From Anaerolineales bacterium UBA2200 (GTDB lineage: Bacteria > Chloroflexota > Anaerolineae > UBA2200), in the NCBI GenBank assembly GCA_002327925.1, contig DCVA01000043.1:1-64000 (forward strand): a DNA stretch of 64,000 nt, read 5' to 3'. This document shows, piece after piece, positions 40,425 to 49,552 of this stretch. A model generated the notes under the pieces. The model saw only the letters and a program-made list of their open reading frames with translations, did no database searches and was not told the origin of the DNA. The position numbers were made by a program, and so were the translations under genes. Each line of letters opens with the position of its first letter. Position 1 is the first letter of the stretch.

Positions 40425-41380
40425 TGGCGCTGGCACTGCTGTGGGGGGTGGCATCGTTCTTGGTGGCGCTGCTGATAGGGAGTCCCCTGATCCGGGTGCT
40501 CAGGGAGCATCACCTGGGCAAGAACATCCGGCAAGATGGCCCTGCCTCGCACCTGGTGAAGCTGGGGACACCGACAATGGGTGGACTGATGATCCTCGCC
40601 CCTGTTGTTCTGTTCACGATGCTGGGTAATCTGGCAGGACGCCTGTCCATGCTGCTCCCGCTGGGAGTGATGCTCGCATTCGCAGTGCTCGGCCTGTACG
40701 ACGACTGGACAGGGCTGCACGATAGAACCGGCGTCGGCATGATGGCCAGACTCAAGTTCCCGTGGCAGGTGTTTATCGGGGTGCTGGCCGCGGTCGGGTT
40801 GCGGGTCTACCTGGGGGTCGGGGTGACCGCCATTCCCGGACTTGACCGGACGGTGGACATCGGCTGGCTGTACGTCCCCGTGGCCACGTTTCTCATCGTT
40901 GGATGCGCGAATGCGGTGAACCTGACGGATGGGCTGGACGGCCTGGCTGGCGGAACGGGTGCCATCGCCTATCTGGCTTACGGTGTGATCGCCTATCTGC
41001 AGGAGCAGACCTTTCTGGCGGTGTTCTGCTTCACCGTGGTTGGCGCCCTGCTGGGGTTTCTGTGGTACAACGTACACCCGGCACAGGTATTCATGGGTGA
41101 TGTGGGTGCCCTGTCGATTGGAGCGGCACTTGCCACAGTGGCGTTGATGACTGGACAGTGGCTGCTTCTGGTGGTGGTCGGAGCGGTCTTTGTGGTTGAA
41201 ACTTTGTCCGTGGCACTGCAGGTGAGCTATTTCAAGGCCACGCATGGACTGCGGTTGTTCAGAATGGCACCCTTCCATCACCATCTTGAACTCTCCGGCT
41301 GGGAGGAGGTGCAGATCACGCAGCGTTTCTGGGTGATCGCCCTGGTTCTGGCGATGGCGGGGGTTGCCCTTGCCCTGTAG
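40424..41380 (+). CDS. mraY: phospho-N-acetylmuramoyl-pentapeptide transferase
   Basis: A 318-aa, ten-helix membrane enzyme that moves phospho-MurNAc-pentapeptide to undecaprenyl phosphate, forming lipid I. HLVKLGTPTMGGLMIL, the DDWTG Asp pair, NAVNLTDGLDGLAGG, WYNVHPAQVFMGDVGALSIG and MAPFHHHLELSGWEE are the MraY signatures. GTG 40424 is preceded by CAGGGAGG and shares its G with the murF stop codon. Confidence 0.95.
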   Translation: MALALLWGVASFLVALLIGSPLIRVLREHHLGKNIRQDGPASHLVKLGTPTMGGLMILAPVVLFTMLGNLAGRLSMLLPLGVMLAFAVLGLYDDWTGLHDRTGVGMMARLKFPWQVFIGVLAAVGLRVYLGVGVTAIPGLDRTVDIGWLYVPVATFLIVGCANAVNLTDGLDGLAGGTGAIAYLAYGVIAYLQEQTFLAVFCFTVVGALLGFLWYNVHPAQVFMGDVGALSIGAALATVALMTGQWLLLVVVGAVFVVETLSVALQVSYFKATHGLRLFRMAPFHHHLELSGWEEVQITQRFWVIALVLAMAGVALAL

Positions 41381-41465
41381 TGAAGTCAGGGCGTGGTGGT
41401 GCGGAACAGGCGCGACTTGGCCCGGGGTGACCGGCTGAGTCCGAACCTGGCGTAGGGTTGGCTGG

Positions 41466-42953
41466 GTGGGAATGGACGAATTCTCGGTTCAGGGAATCAA
41501 CCTGCAGGGGAGAAAGATCACCGTTCTGGGCCTCGCCCGGGAAGGTAGTGCTGTGTCTCGCTTCTGCGCGGAGCATGGCGCGCTGGTCACTGCGACTGAC
41601 CTGAAGGGCCCGGACGAACTGGGGCCGGTCCTGCGAGAGCTGGAAGGCCTGCCCGTGCGCTACTTGCTGGGAGGACACCCGCTCGAAGTTTCGGACTGCG
41701 ACATGATGTTTGTCAGCCCCGGAGTGCCTCTCGATTCGCCAATTCTGATTCAGGCGCGCCAGATGCGCTTGCCTCTGGGGAGTGAAGCCAGGCTCTTTTC
41801 CCGCCTGTGCCCGGCGCCCGTCGCGGGAATCACAGGGTCTAGCGGCAAGACCACAACCAGCACGCTGACCGCACGGATACTTGAGGCAGCGGGGATGCAG
41901 GTGCATCTCGGCGGGAACATAGGCTATCCCTTGCTGAGCCGCCTTTCATCGATCCGGCCCTCGGATGCGGTGGTGATGGAGCTGTCGAGCTTCCAGCTGG
42001 ACTTTTTCGCGGACGAACTGGACGCAGAGCCAGCCGGCTCGCTGGCCAGCCCCCTCTATCCGCCGGGAGGGTGGAGCCCGCATGTGGCGGCTGTCCTGAA
42101 TGTGACGCCGAACCACCTGGATCGACACCCGACGATGGAATCGTACATCGCGGCCAAGCGCAAGATCCTGCTCTATCAGCGCCCGGACGATGTGGCCGTC
42201 CTGGGATGGGATGACCCGGTGACCAAAGGATTTCGCCGTCACTGTTCGGGGAGCGTGGCCTTTTTCAGTGTTCACGAGAGAGTGCCGCAGGGGGCGTATC
42301 TGAGGGGTGACACGCTGGTGTTGGCGCAGCAGGGGCGCGAGGTTGATATCTGCAACAGACGCGACCTGCTCCTGCGGGGGACCCACAACGTGTGTAACGT
42401 TCTGGCAGCCTGCGCTGTCGCCGCGGTGATGGGCGTGCAGGCTGACCTGATGGCAAAGGTGGCACGTACATTCGCTGGCGTTGAGCATCGCCTGGAATTA
42501 GTGGGGGAGATCGACGGAGTTCGCTATTTCAATGACTCCATCGCCACATCACCGGAACGGGCAATCGCCGCGCTGGCGTCGTTCGATGAGCCAGTGCTTC
42601 TACTGGCAGGCGGCAGGGACAAGCACCTGCCGTGGGAAACATGGGCGCACCTGGTGCAACGCAAGGCGACGATGGTGATCACGTTCGGCGAGGCAGCAAC
42701 GTTGGTCGAGCATGCACTGCGCCAGCTGGAGGGGGCAACGCCCCCGGTGCGGAGCGCCGGCAGCCTCGAGCGTGCTGTTGAGCTGGCCCACGATGCTGCC
42801 CGACCCGGACAGGTGGTGCTGTTCTCACCGGGCGGCACGTCATTTGACGCGTACCGTGACTACGTGGATCGGGGCGAGGCGTTCAAGACCATGGTTGGTC
42901 GACTCAGGGATGCCCATGAACACAGCCCTGACGAGGGCCGAAATGATCGCTAG
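41466..42953 (+). CDS. murD: UDP-N-acetylmuramoyl-L-alanine--D-glutamate ligase
   Basis: A 495-aa Mur ligase. LGLAREGSAVSRF starts the N-terminal Rossmann domain; ITGSSGKTTTSTLTARIL is the ATP loop; VVMELSSFQLD, LNVTPNHLDRHPTMESY and FNDSIATSPERAIAAL follow. It adds D-Glu to UDP-MurNAc-L-Ala. The start is GTG 41466 or ATG 41472. Its 3' end overlaps ftsW by about 38 bp. Confidence 0.95.
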   Translation: MGMDEFSVQGINLQGRKITVLGLAREGSAVSRFCAEHGALVTATDLKGPDELGPVLRELEGLPVRYLLGGHPLEVSDCDMMFVSPGVPLDSPILIQARQMRLPLGSEARLFSRLCPAPVAGITGSSGKTTTSTLTARILEAAGMQVHLGGNIGYPLLSRLSSIRPSDAVVMELSSFQLDFFADELDAEPAGSLASPLYPPGGWSPHVAAVLNVTPNHLDRHPTMESYIAAKRKILLYQRPDDVAVLGWDDPVTKGFRRHCSGSVAFFSVHERVPQGAYLRGDTLVLAQQGREVDICNRRDLLLRGTHNVCNVLAACAVAAVMGVQADLMAKVARTFAGVEHRLELVGEIDGVRYFNDSIATSPERAIAALASFDEPVLLLAGGRDKHLPWETWAHLVQRKATMVITFGEAATLVEHALRQLEGATPPVRSAGSLERAVELAHDAARPGQVVLFSPGGTSFDAYRDYVDRGEAFKTMVGRLRDAHEHSPDEGRNDR

Positions 42954-44121
42954 GCGCAAGGCAACCAAGAGTCTGGACTACCCGCTAATGTTGTCGGTGG
43001 TGGTGCTGGTCATCTTTGGGATCATGATGATCTTTAGCGCTACTTTCACTTGGAAGACATCCACCACTTTCGTGTTGAAACAGGTAGCTTTTGCCGTGGT
43101 CGGTTTCGGCGCCATGGCATTCATGTCGCTCATTGACCAGCACATCCTCAGGCGCTGGGCCCTGCCTATCATGGGAATCTGCGTGGTAGCACTTGTGGGC
43201 GTGCTCTTCATGGGCGGGGGCGGTACGTCGAGCTGGGTGAGTGGGGCTTCAGTGCAGCCGACCGAGTTCGTCAAGCTCGGCTTCATCATCTACATGGCTG
43301 CCTGGCTTGCTCCGCAGGGAGGAAGGATTCGAGACATTACCTATGGCTTGATTCCTTTTGCCGTGCTGCTCGGGGTGGTGTGCGGCTTGATCGTTCTGGA
43401 GCCAGACGTTGGTGCGGCAGTGCTTATTGCGGGCACAGCACTGGCGATGTTCTTCATTGCCGGTGCGGACATCAAGCAGCTCCTTTTCAGCATCCTGCTT
43501 GGGGCGGCGGTGCTCTACATACTGGTTTCAGCCCTGCCCTACGCCGGGGATCGAGTGAGGGTCTTTATCGACCCCAGCAGCGACCCTTTGCGTACTGGTT
43601 ACCAGATACAGCGCATTCTCACAGCGCTGCGCTCGGGAGGAATGTTTGGTCGTGGGCTTGGAAACGGTGAATTCAAACAGATGCTGCCCCTTCCGCATAC
43701 AGATGCGATTTTCCCCGTGATCGGGGAAGAGCTCGGAATGGTGGGCTGCCTGGTGGTTCTCGGTGTATACGGCTTGATCGTGTGGAGAGGGATGAAGATC
43801 TCCATCAACGCCCCGGATGTGTTCAGCTCTTTGCTGGCGGCGGGCGTGTCGTGCTGGATAGCACTCCAGGCTCTGGTACACATCGCTGGAAATACGGCGG
43901 CGCTGCCTTACACAGGCGTCACCTTGCCGTTCGTCAGCTATGGCGGATCGTCACTCATCATGACCCTGGCGGGCGCGGGTGTCTTGCTGGGTGTGTCACG
44001 CGTAAAGGTGGACAAGCAAGTTGCAGCCAGTACGACTTTCGCTTTCGGGCGGCGGAACCGGCGGACACGTGTATCCCGCACTGGCCGTCGTCGAGGAATG
44101 GAAGCGCATCGCAGACGCTGA
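42916..44121 (+). CDS. ftsW: SEDS peptidoglycan polymerase FtsW
   Basis: A 401-aa polytopic protein. LDYPLMLSVVVLVIFGIMMIFSAT begins the SEDS fold. GGGTSSWVSGASVQPTEFVKLGFIIYMA, GYQIQRILTALRSGGMFGRGLGNGEFKQMLPLPHTDAIFPVIGEELG and LPFVSYGGSSLI are the SEDS signatures. It polymerises septal glycan with FtsI. The start is taken as ATG 42916 with GGGA 6 bp upstream; 42910 and 42943 are alternatives. The basic C-terminal tail (FGRRNRRTRVSRTGRRRG) is encoded inside the start of murG. Confidence 0.92.
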   Translation: MNTALTRAEMIARRKATKSLDYPLMLSVVVLVIFGIMMIFSATFTWKTSTTFVLKQVAFAVVGFGAMAFMSLIDQHILRRWALPIMGICVVALVGVLFMGGGGTSSWVSGASVQPTEFVKLGFIIYMAAWLAPQGGRIRDITYGLIPFAVLLGVVCGLIVLEPDVGAAVLIAGTALAMFFIAGADIKQLLFSILLGAAVLYILVSALPYAGDRVRVFIDPSSDPLRTGYQIQRILTALRSGGMFGRGLGNGEFKQMLPLPHTDAIFPVIGEELGMVGCLVVLGVYGLIVWRGMKISINAPDVFSSLLAAGVSCWIALQALVHIAGNTAALPYTGVTLPFVSYGGSSLIMTLAGAGVLLGVSRVKVDKQVAASTTFAFGRRNRRTRVSRTGRRRGMEAHRRR

Positions 44122-45154
44122 TCCCGACCTACCCAGACTGGCGGACGTGCTCTACATTGGGGCAGAGGGTGGCCTGGAGACAGGTATCGTTCCGCGTGCC
44201 GGCGTTCGCATGCTCACGGTCAAGGCCGGAGCGCTTCGCGGGGTGGGACCCGTGCGGCTGGCGACCAACATCGTGTCGCTCCTGCGCGGATGTCTGCAGG
44301 CAGTCGCGATCCTGAGGCAGTATAGGCCCGATGTGCTCCTAGCGACGGGCGGATATGCATCCACGCCGGCGGCGGTTGCGGCGCGGTTGATCGGCTGCCC
44401 GGTGCTTGTATACCTGCCGGACATCCGGCCGGGTCTGGCGGTGCGCTTCCTGTCTCACCTGGCGCAGAGAGTTGCGGTATCGTTTGAAGCGGCCGTCGGC
44501 CACTTTCCGCCGCGCAAGGTAGTGCTGACCGGATACCCGGTACGGCCGGCCTTGTTTGGCAGGGATCGGGAGTCGGCGCGACAGCAGATGGGTTTGGACC
44601 CGGCGCGAAAGACCATCCTGGTTTTGGGTGGTAGTCGAGGCGCACGCAGCATCAATCGAGCGGTGGACGAGGCGCTGGAGGAGTTGCTGAGGGTGGCACA
44701 GGTAGTACACATGACAGGCGACAGCGACTATGCGGCCGCGATAAAGCGGCGGGAAATGCTCCCTCCGGCGGTCAGGGGCAGCTATCATGTCTTCTCCTAC
44801 CTTTACGAAGAGATGGTGCCGGCCATGCTGTCGGCCGACATGGCCATTGCGCGAGCCGGAGCGGCAACTATGGGCGAATTCGCCGCAGCGGGGCTCCCGA
44901 GTATTCTGGTGCCCTATCCCTATTCCGGCCAGCACCAGGAAGCGAATGCCGAGTTCATGGCCAGCCAGGGAGCGGCGCGCCACATGCCTGAGAGCTCCCT
45001 ATCTGGCGAGGCTCTTGCACGAGTTGTGGAGGCAATGTTGAAGGACGAGACTTCACTGGGTGCCATGTCGGACCGCGCCGCTCGACTGGCCCGGCGTAAT
45101 GCGGCACGGGACATCGCCCGTGAGCTGGCACAACTGGCTGGAGGACAATCATGA
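44021..45154 (+). CDS. murG: lipid II synthase (UDP-GlcNAc transferase) MurG
   Basis: A 377-aa GT-B glycosyltransferase that adds GlcNAc to lipid I. LSGGGTGGHVYPALAVVEEW, TGGYASTPAAVAARLIGCPVLVYLPD, LVLGGSRGARSIN and ARAGAATMGEFAAAGLPSILVPYP are present. TTG 44021 is the only suitable start, with AAGGTGG 9 nt upstream, and lies 101 bp inside ftsW. Homologues usually have HEQN at the acceptor loop; here it reads VYLPDIRPG, as in some other Chloroflexota. Confidence 0.93.
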   Translation: MQPVRLSLSGGGTGGHVYPALAVVEEWKRIADADPDLPRLADVLYIGAEGGLETGIVPRAGVRMLTVKAGALRGVGPVRLATNIVSLLRGCLQAVAILRQYRPDVLLATGGYASTPAAVAARLIGCPVLVYLPDIRPGLAVRFLSHLAQRVAVSFEAAVGHFPPRKVVLTGYPVRPALFGRDRESARQQMGLDPARKTILVLGGSRGARSINRAVDEALEELLRVAQVVHMTGDSDYAAAIKRREMLPPAVRGSYHVFSYLYEEMVPAMLSADMAIARAGAATMGEFAAAGLPSILVPYPYSGQHQEANAEFMASQGAARHMPESSLSGEALARVVEAMLKDETSLGAMSDRAARLARRNAARDIARELAQLAGGQS

Positions 45155-45810
45155 GTAGCCCCTTGACCCTGTTCGTTTCCTACGACCAGCTAGTCCTCCT
45201 GATCATGGCCCTGTTCATGTTCGTGGGAGTGATGAGAGGCTTTTCCCGGGAGGCTGTCACAACCGTCGGACTCGCCGTGCTTCTGGCACTGCTGGCCAAG
45301 CCGGCTCTGGCGGGGCCTCTTGTCAGCTACCTGTCGCGGCTGGTGCGACTGATCATCGCATTCTTTGAATCAAGATTCTCGGTGGATCCGGATGTCTTGC
45401 TCAAGTACTATCAGGAAGCGGCAGTGCCCTTCAGTTCGCAGAATCCCTATCCCGTACTCATCGTCGTGATGGCTTTGTTCGTGATCCTGTCCTACGGTAC
45501 CCGCGGACAGGACAAGGATACATCGGCACTGGGGCGGTTGCTGGGCGGAGGATTTGGCCTGTTGAATGGCTTTCTGGTGATCACGCTGTTCAAGGAATAC
45601 GTGATTCGTTATTTGATGCAGCGGTCGCCGGCCGTTGCCGTCGCAGGCAAGCCCTCCCAGTTTTCAGTTGCCGTTCAGGGTCTGCCGGCGCAAGGGGCAA
45701 CGTCGGGTGACTACTCGTGGCTCCTGCTCCTGGTGATCGCAGTCCTCGTCGCTTATCTGCTGGTACGAAATGGGCGGCGTAGCGCCAAGAGTCGAAAGGG
45801 TAGTGCGTGA
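45151..45810 (+). CDS. CvpA-like integral membrane protein inside the dcw cluster
   Basis: A 219-aa protein with about four or five hydrophobic helices (LVLLIMALFMFVGVM; AVLLALLAKPAL; VLIVVMALFVILSYGT; LLGGGFGLLNGFLVITLF; LLLLVIAVLVAYLLV). The pattern GFSREAVTTVGL and RLLGGGFGLLNGFLVI resembles CvpA/colicin V production-type proteins. It is coupled by ATGA/GTGA overlaps to murG and murC, so it is a true member of the operon. The function is unknown; a role in envelope growth is inference. Confidence 0.75.
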   Translation: MSSPLTLFVSYDQLVLLIMALFMFVGVMRGFSREAVTTVGLAVLLALLAKPALAGPLVSYLSRLVRLIIAFFESRFSVDPDVLLKYYQEAAVPFSSQNPYPVLIVVMALFVILSYGTRGQDKDTSALGRLLGGGFGLLNGFLVITLFKEYVIRYLMQRSPAVAVAGKPSQFSVAVQGLPAQGATSGDYSWLLLLVIAVLVAYLLVRNGRRSAKSRKGSA

Positions 45811-47231
45811 GCGGCTCAGTTCTGCTGGACGGAGGGCAGGTCAAGCATATCCATTTCGTGGGTATTGCCGGCATCGGCCTGAGCGCCATCGCGCGAGTCT
45901 TGAGCGCGGATGGCTTTGTGGTGTCTGGATCCGACATCCAGAGCTCCGCATTGACGGAAGATCTGGCCAAGTTGGGCATCACTGTGGCGCTGGGACACAG
46001 ACCCGAGAACGTGGCCGGGGCAGATCTGGTCGTGGTCTCATCGGCAGTCAAGGACGGCAACCAGGAGGTTGAGGCCGCTCGACTGGCGGGCGTACCGGTC
46101 GTCAAGCGCGAACGAGTACTGGGCGACATGATGGCCAGGAAGTTGGGAATTGCCGTGGCCGGTACGCATGGCAAGACCACTACGTCCGCCTTCATTGCCT
46201 ACCTGCTTGCGGCACTGGGCTTGGATCCAACGTTCATTGTGGGCGGCGTCCTTCAGGATCATGGCACGAACGCCAGGTTCGGACGCGGCCAGCACTTTGT
46301 CGTCGAAGCGGATGAGTACGACCACATGTTCCTGGGCCTCTGCCCAACGTTGGCCGTGATCACAGTAATTGAGATGGACCATCCAGACTGTTATGTGGGC
46401 ATCGAGCAGATGACCGATGCTTTTAGCCGCTTTGCGCAGCGAATACCTGCCGGGGGCACGCTGATCGGTTGCGCCGATCAGCCTCGTGTGCTTGACCTCA
46501 TGCGCCAAACGCAGCAGTCCGGGACGGTCGAAGTGGTCGGCTACGGGCTCCACTGCGGGCAATGGCAGGCGAGGAGCATCAGATCGAACAGTCTTGGTGG
46601 CAGCGATTTCGTCGTTATGCACAAAGGGCAGAAGGCGGCGGACGCCCGGATCGTTCTGCCCGGTCTGCACAACGTGACGAACTGTCTAGCAGTCCTGGCG
46701 GTGACGGATCGACTCGGGCTGGATCTGGCCAGCGTGATCGAGCTGCTGCCAGGGTTCCACGGGGTAAAGCGTCGCTTTGAGTTCAAAGGCGAGTGCGCTG
46801 GCATAACCGTTATCGATGACTACGCTCACCATCCAACGGAAATCTGCGCCACCCTGGCAGCGGCCAGGCGCCGATTTGGTGCACGGAGAATATGGGTATT
46901 CTTCCAGCCGCACACGTACACGCGGACCAAGGCATTGTTCTCCGAATTCGCAACCAGCTTTGACCTGGCGGACCATGTACTGGTTGGCGAGATCTTTGCG
47001 GCGCGAGAGACGGACACGCTCGGGCTGTCGGGGCGAGACCTTGTGCAGAAGATGGCGCATTCGGACGCGCGCTTTGTCGGCTCGCTGCATGACGCCGCAG
47101 ATGCCTTGTGTGCCGAGCTTCGCCCGGACGATGTGCTGGTGACCCTTGGGGCAGGTGATGGGTACAGGGTGGGAGAAGAGGTGCTGGCACGTCTGAGAGC
47201 ACAGCAAGACTCTGCGGCGAGAAGGTCGTAG
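45807..47231 (+). CDS. murC: UDP-N-acetylmuramate--L-alanine ligase
   Basis: A 474-aa Mur ligase joining L-Ala to UDP-MurNAc. HFVGIAGIGLSAIARVL is the N-terminal dinucleotide-like loop; VAGTHGKTTTSAFIAY the ATP loop; VEADEYDHMFL, IEMDHPDCY and VIDDYAHHPTEICATL follow, with FFQPHTYTRTKAL near the end. The GTG start overlaps the preceding stop by 4 bp. Confidence 0.96.
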   Translation: MSGSVLLDGGQVKHIHFVGIAGIGLSAIARVLSADGFVVSGSDIQSSALTEDLAKLGITVALGHRPENVAGADLVVVSSAVKDGNQEVEAARLAGVPVVKRERVLGDMMARKLGIAVAGTHGKTTTSAFIAYLLAALGLDPTFIVGGVLQDHGTNARFGRGQHFVVEADEYDHMFLGLCPTLAVITVIEMDHPDCYVGIEQMTDAFSRFAQRIPAGGTLIGCADQPRVLDLMRQTQQSGTVEVVGYGLHCGQWQARSIRSNSLGGSDFVVMHKGQKAADARIVLPGLHNVTNCLAVLAVTDRLGLDLASVIELLPGFHGVKRRFEFKGECAGITVIDDYAHHPTEICATLAAARRRFGARRIWVFFQPHTYTRTKALFSEFATSFDLADHVLVGEIFAARETDTLGLSGRDLVQKMAHSDARFVGSLHDAADALCAELRPDDVLVTLGAGDGYRVGEEVLARLRAQQDSAARRS

Positions 47232-47438
47232 GAGGCAATCCATGTGCGGTCGGCTGCGGAGAGGGTTCACGAATGTACTGCGGGCGAAGGCCGGTCAGCA
47301 GCCTCGTCGCGGCGCGCCACCGGCTGTGAATAGTCACGAGGAAGCCCATGATCAGGCACTGTCTCCGGGATGGCAGCGTTTGCTCGGTTCAGTGGCGGCC
47401 TCCGGGACCGACAGGCGCTTGAAATAGTGAACTTGGGC

Positions 47439-48437
47439 ATGGTCGGGGCAGGATTGCGTGCAATGGCGGGAAAACGGAGCATCAGACGCCGTCCAACGCA
47501 GGGGCAACTGGTGGCTTTGGCAGGATTGAAGGAGAGGCTCGCGCCCGATGTCATGGCCGACGAACCGCTCTCGAGGCACACGACATTCGGAATCGGCGGT
47601 CCCGCGGACCTCTTCGTGACGGCGAGGTCGCGTTTCCAACTGGAGGAGTTCGTGCGCCTGGCGTACGAGAGCGGGGTGCCGTACCTGGTGATCGGAAGCG
47701 GCGCCAACCTGCTGGTGGCAGATCGCGGCGTGCGCGGGCTGGTGGTGCAAAATGCGTGCAGTGATATAGAGGTAGCATCGTGCGAGCATCATCCTGGGCA
47801 GAGGGTGCAGGCCGATTCCGGGTGCCTGTTGAGGCAGGTTGCGGCGCACACCATGGGGCTGGGGCTCGCGGGCTTGGAGTGGGCCGTGGATGTACCTGGT
47901 TCTGTGGGGGGAGCAGTAGTCGGCAATGCCGGCGCGTTTGGCGGCTACACGGGCGACAGTTTGAGTCGAGCGTTGGTGTTCGAACCTGCCCTGGGAGAAC
48001 GTTGGTGGCCCAAGGACGAGTTGCAGATGGAGTACCGAAGCAGCTACTTCAAGCGGCGGTGTCCCACAGACGCGCCTGCGTCAGTGCTTCTCGCAGCCGA
48101 GTTCGTGCTGTTCCCCGGTGACCGGGTGGAGATAGAGGCTCGAGCGGAGAAGAACAGGATCCGGCGCCGCGAAACGCAACCCGCCGGTCTTTGCGCAGGC
48201 AGCGTCTTTAAGCGCACAGCAGAGCACGCGGCGGGGTACCTGATCGAGCAGGCGGGTCTGAAAGGCACCAGAGTTGGCGACGCAATCGTGTCCACCCAAC
48301 ATGCGAACTTTATCCTGAACCTAGGCACGGCGAGTGCGAGGGATGTGCGGGAGCTCATCGAGATAGTAAGGGGACGGGTGTGCGACCGCTTTCAGGTCCA
48401 GCTTGATCTGGAGATTGAACTGGTGGGTGAATGGTGA
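47439..48437 (+). CDS. murB: UDP-N-acetylenolpyruvoylglucosamine reductase
   Basis: A 332-aa flavoenzyme reducing UDP-GlcNAc-enolpyruvate. LSRHTTFGIGGPADLFV and LVIGSGANLLVADRGVRGLVV form the FAD site; VPGSVGGAVVGNAGAFGG and YRSSYFK belong to the catalytic core. GLCAGSVFKRTAEHAAGYLIEQAGLKG resembles the proton-donor region of type II enzymes, with Cys-Ala-Gly-Ser in place of the usual Ser-rich motif. The start is uncertain: ATG 47439 or 47463. About 200 bp between murC and this start have no other gene. Confidence 0.92.
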   Translation: MVGAGLRAMAGKRSIRRRPTQGQLVALAGLKERLAPDVMADEPLSRHTTFGIGGPADLFVTARSRFQLEEFVRLAYESGVPYLVIGSGANLLVADRGVRGLVVQNACSDIEVASCEHHPGQRVQADSGCLLRQVAAHTMGLGLAGLEWAVDVPGSVGGAVVGNAGAFGGYTGDSLSRALVFEPALGERWWPKDELQMEYRSSYFKRRCPTDAPASVLLAAEFVLFPGDRVEIEARAEKNRIRRRETQPAGLCAGSVFKRTAEHAAGYLIEQAGLKGTRVGDAIVSTQHANFILNLGTASARDVRELIEIVRGRVCDRFQVQLDLEIELVGEW

Positions 48438-49552
48438 AGAAGATAAGGGTTGGCGTAGTGTTCGGGGGGCGCTCTGGCGAGCACGAGGTTTCATTACTCT
48501 CGGCCACGTCGGTGATGAGGGCTCTCGACCGCTCCAAATACGACATAATCCCGATTGGGATCAGCAGAGAAGGCAGGTGGCTGACCGATGGGGATCCGAT
48601 GGACGAACTCCAACGCCTGGTGAGCGGCAGGGAGGAGCCTTCCCTGGCCCCCCGACAGGCCCAACAGAACCGTGCGGTAGCGGCTGTGGGAGTGGACAGG
48701 AGAGAGCTGGTGCCCGGGGTGCGGGAAGGCGTTCCAGGGATCGACGTGCTCTTTCCGGTATTGCACGGTCCCTACGGGGAGGACGGTACGGTACAAGGAC
48801 TGTTGGAGCTGGCCAACATACCCTATGTCGGCTCAGGAGTGCTTGGCTCTGCGCTGGCCATGGACAAAGCGGCGATGAAGGCGGTCTTTTCGGCTGCGGG
48901 CTTCCCGACGGCCGCGTCCCTGCTGGTGAGGCGATGGGAGTGGCAGCAGGCCAGCGACCAGGTGCGACGCAGTGTCAAAGAACGGATAGGGTACCCGTGC
49001 TTCGTCAAGCCGGTCAATCTGGGCTCGAGTGTGGGCGTTTCGAAGGTGCACGACGAAGACGAGCTCGGTGGCGCTCTCGAGCTGGCAGCTCGCTACGACC
49101 GCAGGTTGTTGGTGGAACAGGCCATCAATGCGCGGGAGATCGAGTGCAGCGTCCTTGGCAACGATCAGCCGATGGCCTCCCTTCCTGGCGAGGTGATCCC
49201 CAAACGTGAGTTCTACGACTATCAGGCCAAGTACCTCGACGACGACACTGAGCTGATCGTTCCGGCGGACCTGCCGGCGGCCACCGTGAGCACCATACAG
49301 GATCTGGCGGTGCGCGCGTTCTTGGCTCTGGATTGCGCCGGAATGGCGCGGGCCGACTTCTTTGTCGACCGGGTTACTGGGCTTGTGTATATCAACGAGT
49401 TGAACACGATCCCCGGCTTCACCGCAGTCAGCATGTACCCTCGGATGTGGGAAGCGAGCGGGCTGCCCTATCCCGAGTTGCTGGATCGGCTTATCCAGCT
49501 GGCTTTCGACCGGCATGATGAGAGAAGCCGGATGTCTACCTCCAACAGGTGA
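48431..49552 (+). CDS. ddl: D-alanine--D-alanine ligase
   Basis: A 373-aa ATP-grasp enzyme. VGVVFGGRSGEHEVSLLSATSV, VLFPVLHGPYGEDGTVQGLLELANIPYVGSGVLGSALAMDK, CFVKPVNLGSSVGVSKV and INELNTIPGFTAVSMYP are the Ddl signatures. It makes the dipeptide used by MurF. The start overlaps murB by 7 bp and the stop overlaps ftsQ. Confidence 0.96.
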   Translation: MVKKIRVGVVFGGRSGEHEVSLLSATSVMRALDRSKYDIIPIGISREGRWLTDGDPMDELQRLVSGREEPSLAPRQAQQNRAVAAVGVDRRELVPGVREGVPGIDVLFPVLHGPYGEDGTVQGLLELANIPYVGSGVLGSALAMDKAAMKAVFSAAGFPTAASLLVRRWEWQQASDQVRRSVKERIGYPCFVKPVNLGSSVGVSKVHDEDELGGALELAARYDRRLLVEQAINAREIECSVLGNDQPMASLPGEVIPKREFYDYQAKYLDDDTELIVPADLPAATVSTIQDLAVRAFLALDCAGMARADFFVDRVTGLVYINELNTIPGFTAVSMYPRMWEASGLPYPELLDRLIQLAFDRHDERSRMSTSNR

